In this document: piece by piece, positions 58,881 through 64,000 of the stretch
How positions within the stretch are numbered: position 1 is the stretch's first letter
Layout: each line of letters opens with the position of its first letter
Source of the DNA: Calamus simplicifolius
Taxonomy: Eukaryota > Streptophyta > Magnoliopsida > Arecales > Arecaceae
Direction of reading: 5' to 3'
DNA length: 64,000 nt
Assembly: GCA_900491605.1 (NCBI GenBank)
Contig: UESW01004565.1
Location: 647,759-711,758 of the forward strand
Translations under genes and position numbers: made by a program
The notes under the pieces: model-generated
The model's database searches: none
What the model saw: only the letters and a program-made list of their open reading frames with translations
What the model was told of the DNA's origin: nothing

Positions 58881-60364
58881 TGTTGACCCAATTGATGATT
58901 TTGATGATTAACAAAACTATTTGAGTATAATTTTTGAAGGCTCTGATGATTTTGATTTAGTGTTTCAGCCTATAAGACTATTGAAAGATCAAAATCAAGA
59001 GTTACAATGTGTTCTGGATCGAATCTAATATCTAGGTAAGAATTGCAGATATTAGAGTCGACTCCGAGAATCACATAGCCGACTCTGGAACTGGCACGGT
59101 CATTAGAGTCGACTCCGAGACTGTTAGAGTCGACTTCACAGACGAAGCAGAAAGTCGATTTTTCTGGCTCCAACCTAGAGTCGACTCCGGGTAAGTTAGA
59201 GTCGACTCCGGAAAAGTTTCTTGTCGACCCCAGAAAAGCCAGAGACGACTCCGGAAATATCAGTTTGAAACGCCTCGAGCTAGAGCCGACTCCAGAAAAG
59301 TTAGAGTCGACTCCAATCCACCTGGAACGAAAAACAAAGTTGCCAGATCAGCTCTAACGGTAACTTTTCTATTTTACTCATTTCTAACGGATATATTTTG
59401 ATAGAAGGTACACTCCAACGGATAGTTTTATTCCAAAAGAAGTGTAAAAGAAATCTATAAAAAGGGAGTCTATTGTTCAAAAAAAGAGAAGAGAGAAAAA
59501 CGGAAAATCTGAAAAAAAAACAAAGAGAAAATCTGAGATAGACAAATCCCACTTCAAAAATCCGTGAGCTTGAATCTTGAAAGGAAAAACCTTCTAGCTC
59601 AAATCCACTCCACTCCAAAAGGCTCAAGAGGAATCCAAAGCATTCAAAATCAAAGTCTTGGAGGATTTCCCAACTTGAAGAAAGGAGATTCATTTCTTGC
59701 TTTTCAACCCTTCTCAACTGCTTCAACCATGAAGAATCGGAGCTGAGGCTTGATTCAATCCAGCAAGGAGAAGAAGAAAAAAAGAAAAGAAGAAAAGATC
59801 AAAAGCCAACCTATCTACAAATCAGGCTTTTCTAAACCTTATTATTCTTAAATTTGTATATTTGCTCATTGAGGAGCTTTGTATTCTCACACAATACTCA
59901 TCTTATTTTTGCCTAGTTCAATCTGGGGGATTGAACTAGAGGAGGTAGTTTTACCTCGGTTTAAGCTTGTTTAAGCTTGGGTTAGTTGTGAGCCCGTGAA
60001 AAACAACGTGTAGGGTTTTGTGCTGGTAAGCCCGAGTAAAACCAGCTGGGTTCGTTGTGCACCCGGTAAAACAACAAGTTTGAGTTGTGAGCTTGGAAAA
60101 CAACTCGGCTGTAATCTAGAGAGATTATAGTGTAGACCCAAGTGAATCTTGGGAGTGGACGTAGGTGTTGAATACACCGAACCACTATAAAATCTTTGTG
60201 TTTGCAGTGTCTCATTGTCTCTTTATCTATCTCTATCTTACTCACTGCACTTTATAGTTATCTTGCATTTGCCCTCTTTAATCTCAAGCAAACTATTTTA
60301 AAAAAGGATAATTTTTTAAGAACCCAATTCACCCCCCCCTCTTGGGTTGCCATCTGGGCCAACA
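58881..60364 (+). repeat. 5' LTR of element 3
   Basis: 1484 bp, TGTTGACCC..GGCCAACA. The GAGTCGACTCC array is at about 59056-59312 and the TATA box at 59456-59462. Confidence 0.93.
59456..59462 (+). promoter_or_regulatory. TATA box of the element 3 5' LTR
   Basis: TATAAAA followed by AGGGAG, as in element 1. Confidence 0.65.
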
Positions 60365-60366
60365 AT

Positions 60367-60378
60367 TGGTATCAGAGC
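60367..60378 (+). other. Primer-binding site of element 3
   Basis: TGGTATCAGAGC two bases after the LTR, complementary to initiator Met-tRNA. Confidence 0.9.
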
Positions 60379-60426
60379 AAGTGCTCATTTAGAATTTGAT
60401 CTCACGATCAAGGGCTAAAGATCCTT

Positions 60427-63400
60427 ATGGCAACACAAAGTGGTTCATGTTTTGCTGAAGGTCATTCTACGAATCGACCTCCTTTATTTAATGGAACCAA
60501 CTATTCATATTGGAAAGCTAGAATGAGAATATTCATTCAAGCTTCGGACTATGAATTGTGGGGAGTAATAATAAACGGACCTAGTACACCCACACACCTT
60601 ATTGATGGCACTATTGTTCCTAAGCCCGAAAGGGATTGGAATGATAATGATAGGAGAATGGCGCAACTAAATGCTAAAGCCATTAATATCTTATATTGTT
60701 CCTTAGACTCTAATGAATTCAACCGTATCTCAACATGTAATTCCGCAAAAGAAATTTGGGATAGGTTGGAAATAACTCATGAAGGAACAAACCAAGTTAA
60801 GGAATCAAAAATAAATATTTTGGTTCATAAATATGAATTGTTTACAATGGAACAAACTGAAACCATCACATGCATGTTCACTAGATTCACCGATATTGTG
60901 AATGGTTTAAAGAGTCTTGGTAGAATTTATTCTAATGCTGACCTTGTGCGCAAAATTCTTAGGTCACTACCAAGAGCGTGGGAAGCAAAAGTCACTGCCA
61001 TCCAAGAAGCAAAGGACCTCAATGCACTACCTTTAGAGGAGCTTCTAGGATCCTTAATGACCCACGAGCTGACGATGAAGCAGCATATTGAGGAGGAAAC
61101 AAAAAGGAAGAAAACTCTTGCCCTCAAGACTGCAGAAATGGAAGAGAGCAGCAGTGAAAGTAATGATGAGATGATGATGAAACTGCTCTCTTGGCCAAAA
61201 AATTCAGAAGATTTATGAGAAAAAGGCCTTCCATAAAAAGAAATTTGGAGCAAGATTGATGGAGAAAAAGATAAGAAAAAGGACAAGGAGAAAGAAAAAG
61301 AAAAAGAGCCCTTAGTATGTTATGAGTGCAAAAAGCCAGGGCACTTTAAATATGATTGTCCTTTGCTGAAAAAGGCCTACAAGAAAAAGAAGAAAGCATA
61401 CATGGCAACATGGTCTGATGAATCTTCCTCATCGAAGAAGAATGAACAAAAGGAAGTTGCCAATATCTGCTTCATGGCCAACGACGACAACGACAATGAG
61501 GTAAGTTCTGAAAACTCAAATGATGATTTACATTTGATGAAATGTTTGAGGCTTTCAATGAACTTATGATTGATTTTAAATCTTTGAAAAAGAAGTATAA
61601 GTTTTTGAAAAATGACAATATTTTAGCTAAAAGTAAAAATGAATTAGCTTTAGAAGTTAAGAACTTAACTAATGAAAAAGAAGAACTTAGCAAAGAAAAG
61701 ATAATCTTAATCAAGAAATAGATTTGTTAAAATCTGAAACTAAAAACTCAACAAAAGATTTAAAAGATCAATTAGAAACTTTAGCTTTAGATAAAGAACA
61801 GCAAGTTAAAGAAAATGACTCTCTTAAGAAAGATGTTAAAAAATATAAAGACATTGTTGAGAAATTCACTTTAAGTTCAACTAAACTTAACATGATCTTA
61901 GATAGTCAAAAAGCTGTTTTGACAAAGCAGGTTTAGGATATAACACATTAAGGAAACAAAAATCTTTAAAGAATATTTTTATAAAAGCCAACCAAAGTAA
62001 TATAACTTGTTTCAAATGTAATGAAAAAGGTCATAAATCATTTGAATGCAAAACGTTAAATAATAACAACAAGTTAAAAATTAAAGCAAAGAAAATATGG
62101 GTTCCGAAAGGAACAATTTTTGTTGCTGCTAACCATGAAGGACCCAAGAAAGCTTGGGTACCTAAACATAAAGTTAAATTATGTTGCAGGAATGTCTTGT
62201 AGCCAAAAGATCAAAGAAAAAGTGGTACCTTGATAGTGGCTGCTCAAGACATATGACGGGTGACAAAGATGAATTCATCACCCTGGAAGAAAAGAAAGGT
62301 GGAGTTGTGACGTTTGGCGATAACGGTAAAGGTCAAATTATGGGCCTTGGTAAAGTTCGCATAACTCCATCTACATTTATTGATAATGTACTTTATGTTA
62401 ATGGTTTGAAGCATAATCTAATTAGTATAAGTCAATTATGTGATAAAAACTTTAATGTTTCATTTAAATCTTCTGTATGCACTGTAACTAATTCTATTGA
62501 TGATAGCATTGTTTTACTGGTTATAGACATGGCAATGTGTACTTAGTTGACTTAGAAAATTATCTGAAAGTAGTCATTGCTTAATTGCTGACAATGCTAA
62601 CATAAATGAAATTAGTTGGTTGTGGCATCGTAGATTAGGTCATGCAAGCACACACCTTATTTCAAAACTAATTAAAATGGATTTAGTTAAAGGATTACCT
62701 AAACTAGATTTTGAAAATAATAAAATATGTGATGCATGTCAATTTGGAAAACAAACTAGAAGTTCTTTTAAATCTAAAAACATTGTTTCAACTTCTAGGG
62801 CACTAGAGCTACTTCACATGGATCTTTTCGGACCAACTAGAACCACAAGTCTAGGAGGAAAGAAATATGGTCTAGTGATTGTAGATGATTATTCTAGATA
62901 TACTTGGGTAATGTTTTTAGCTCACAAAGATGAGACTTTCTCGATATTCCTGAAATTCTTCAAGAAAGTCACAAATGAGAAAAACACTACTATAGTATCT
63001 CTAAGAAGTGATCATGGAACAGAATTTGAAAATCACTTATTTGAAAATTTCTGCACTGAAAATGGAATTAATCATAATTTTTCAGCCCCTAGGACTCCAC
63101 AGCAAAATGGTGTAGTTGAAAGGAAAAATAGGACTCTAGAAGACATGGCCCGTACCATGCTATGCGAAAGCAACTTACCAAAGTATTTTTGGGCGGAAGC
63201 AATTAACACAGCATGTTACATCTTAAACAGAGCTTTAATAAGACCAATATTAAAGAAAACACCTTATGAATTATGGAATGAAAGAAAACCAAATATAAAA
63301 TACTTTCATGCATTTGGATGTAAATGTTTCATTCATAATAATGGTAAAAACAACTTAGGAAAATTTGATGCTAAATCTGATGAAGGAATTTTTCTAGGTT

Positions 63401-64000
63401 ATTCAACAACTAGTAAAGCTTATAGAATCTTTAACAAGAAAACCTTAATAGTTGAAGAATCCATACATGTAGTTTTGATGAATCTTTAGCAACTGGATCT
63501 GAAAAGATTGATGATGAGGAAGATACAAACATAATTGAAAAAGATCTTGAAAAACTTAATATTGAAGTATCTTCTGATCATGAGCAAGAAGCTAAAGATG
63601 ATGATTCACATAAGGACGATGATGTTAATATTGATCATAATGATATAGATCTTCCAAGAGACTGGAGATATGCTCATAGTCATCCCAAGGAATTGATTAT
63701 AGGTGATCCATCTCAAGGAATAAGAACTAGATCATATATGAGAAATATTAGTAATCATCTTGCATTTGTATCACAAATTGAACCTAAAACTATAGAAGAA
63801 GCTGAAAAAGATAATAATTGGATGTTAGCAATGCAAGAAGAATTAAATCAATTTACAAGAAATAATGTATGGACTTTAGTTGAAAGACCTAAAAATCATT
63901 CAGTAATAGGATCAAAATGGATTTTTAGAAATAAACTAGATGAAAATGGCATAGTAATTAGAAACAAAGCTAGATTGTTGCAAAAGGATATAATCAAAGA
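60427..64000 (+). pseudogene. Element 3 gag-pol, partial
   Basis: ATG at 60427. Gag is open to 61218 with the Sirevirus N-terminus, then frameshifts. The zinc knuckle CYECKKPGHFKYDC lies near 61319-61360 and a Lys/Glu coiled stretch follows. A second finger CFKCNEKGHKSFEC is near 62010-62050 and protease DSGCSRHMTGD near 62232. Pre-integrase and integrase form one open block 62620-63489 with WHRRLGHAS, LLHMDLFGPT, VDDYSRY and RSDHGTEFEN. RT begins near 63790 and leaves the window before its active site. Confidence 0.92.

Larger units (their letters stand above)
58881..64000 (+). mobile_element. Element 3: Sirevirus-like Copia, same family as element 1, cut by window end
   Basis: 5' LTR 58881-60364, primer site, gag and pol into RT are present. 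LTR ends, motif array and coding sequence match element 1 closely. It is inserted in the antisense ORF of the Gypsy element; the expected duplicate of CTCAC (58876-58880) lies outside the window. Fewer frameshifts than element 1. Confidence 0.94.

Overview
This is a stretch of flowering-plant nuclear DNA. The evidence is spliced genes with GT..AG introns, a plant-type glutamate-receptor-like gene, a mitochondrial pyruvate dehydrogenase E1-alpha fragment, and a very high load of plant LTR retrotransposons. The repeat style suggests a large-genome monocot, possibly a palm, but that is only an impression. I saw no rRNA, tRNA, CRISPR array or bacterial operon.

Layout. (1) 1-313 and 10404-13746 are host sequence on the minus strand: a broken PDH E1-alpha copy and two coiled-coil exon candidates. 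They are split by a complete Sirevirus-like Copia element (element 1, 314-10403, TSD ATAAG). (2) 13747-23983 is a second complete Sirevirus-like Copia of a sister family on the minus strand (element 2, TSD AGTTA). (3) 23984-29517 has no recognisable gene. It holds an 888-bp Mutator-like long-TIR element with a 9-bp TSD, a CACTA-like array of TAGCGACGCA motifs, and old repeat debris. (4) 29518-35777 is a Copia with noncanonical TA..CA LTR ends (element 5, TSD GGCCC). (5) 35924-45642 is another Copia with 2.2-kb LTRs on the minus strand (element 4, TSD ATTAT), inserted in the last codons of a GLR gene. (6) 45643-51850 is that five-exon clade-2-type GLR gene (minus strand). Its 2.8-kb intron 2 contains a 2.0-kb hAT-like element (TSD CTTCAAAC) built of GC-rich palindromes around an ~83-bp tandem array. 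(7) About 52.97-58.88 kb is a decayed Tat-like Gypsy element (+) with LTR minisatellite, gag, a deletion from gag into integrase, a 141-bp tandem array and an antisense coiled-coil ORF. (8) From 58881 a third Sirevirus-like Copia (element 3, same family as element 1) is inserted in that ORF and runs off the window.

How the parts relate. The host genes are few and damaged. The GLR is complete except for one frameshift and a replaced C-terminus; the PDH copy has a deletion, a motif change and no start codon. Most interest lies in the retroelements. Elements 1 and 2 carry an extra sense ORF after pol. All three Sirevirus-like LTRs carry a dense array of ~11-bp GTCGAC/GTCGGC motifs just upstream of the TATA box, and related motifs recur in front of the extra ORF. 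Element 5 carries its own spaced palindromes in the leader. Coding regions of all elements contain scattered single-base frameshifts, from decay or from assembly error. Element boundaries were set by matching LTR ends, primer sites and target-site duplications by eye.
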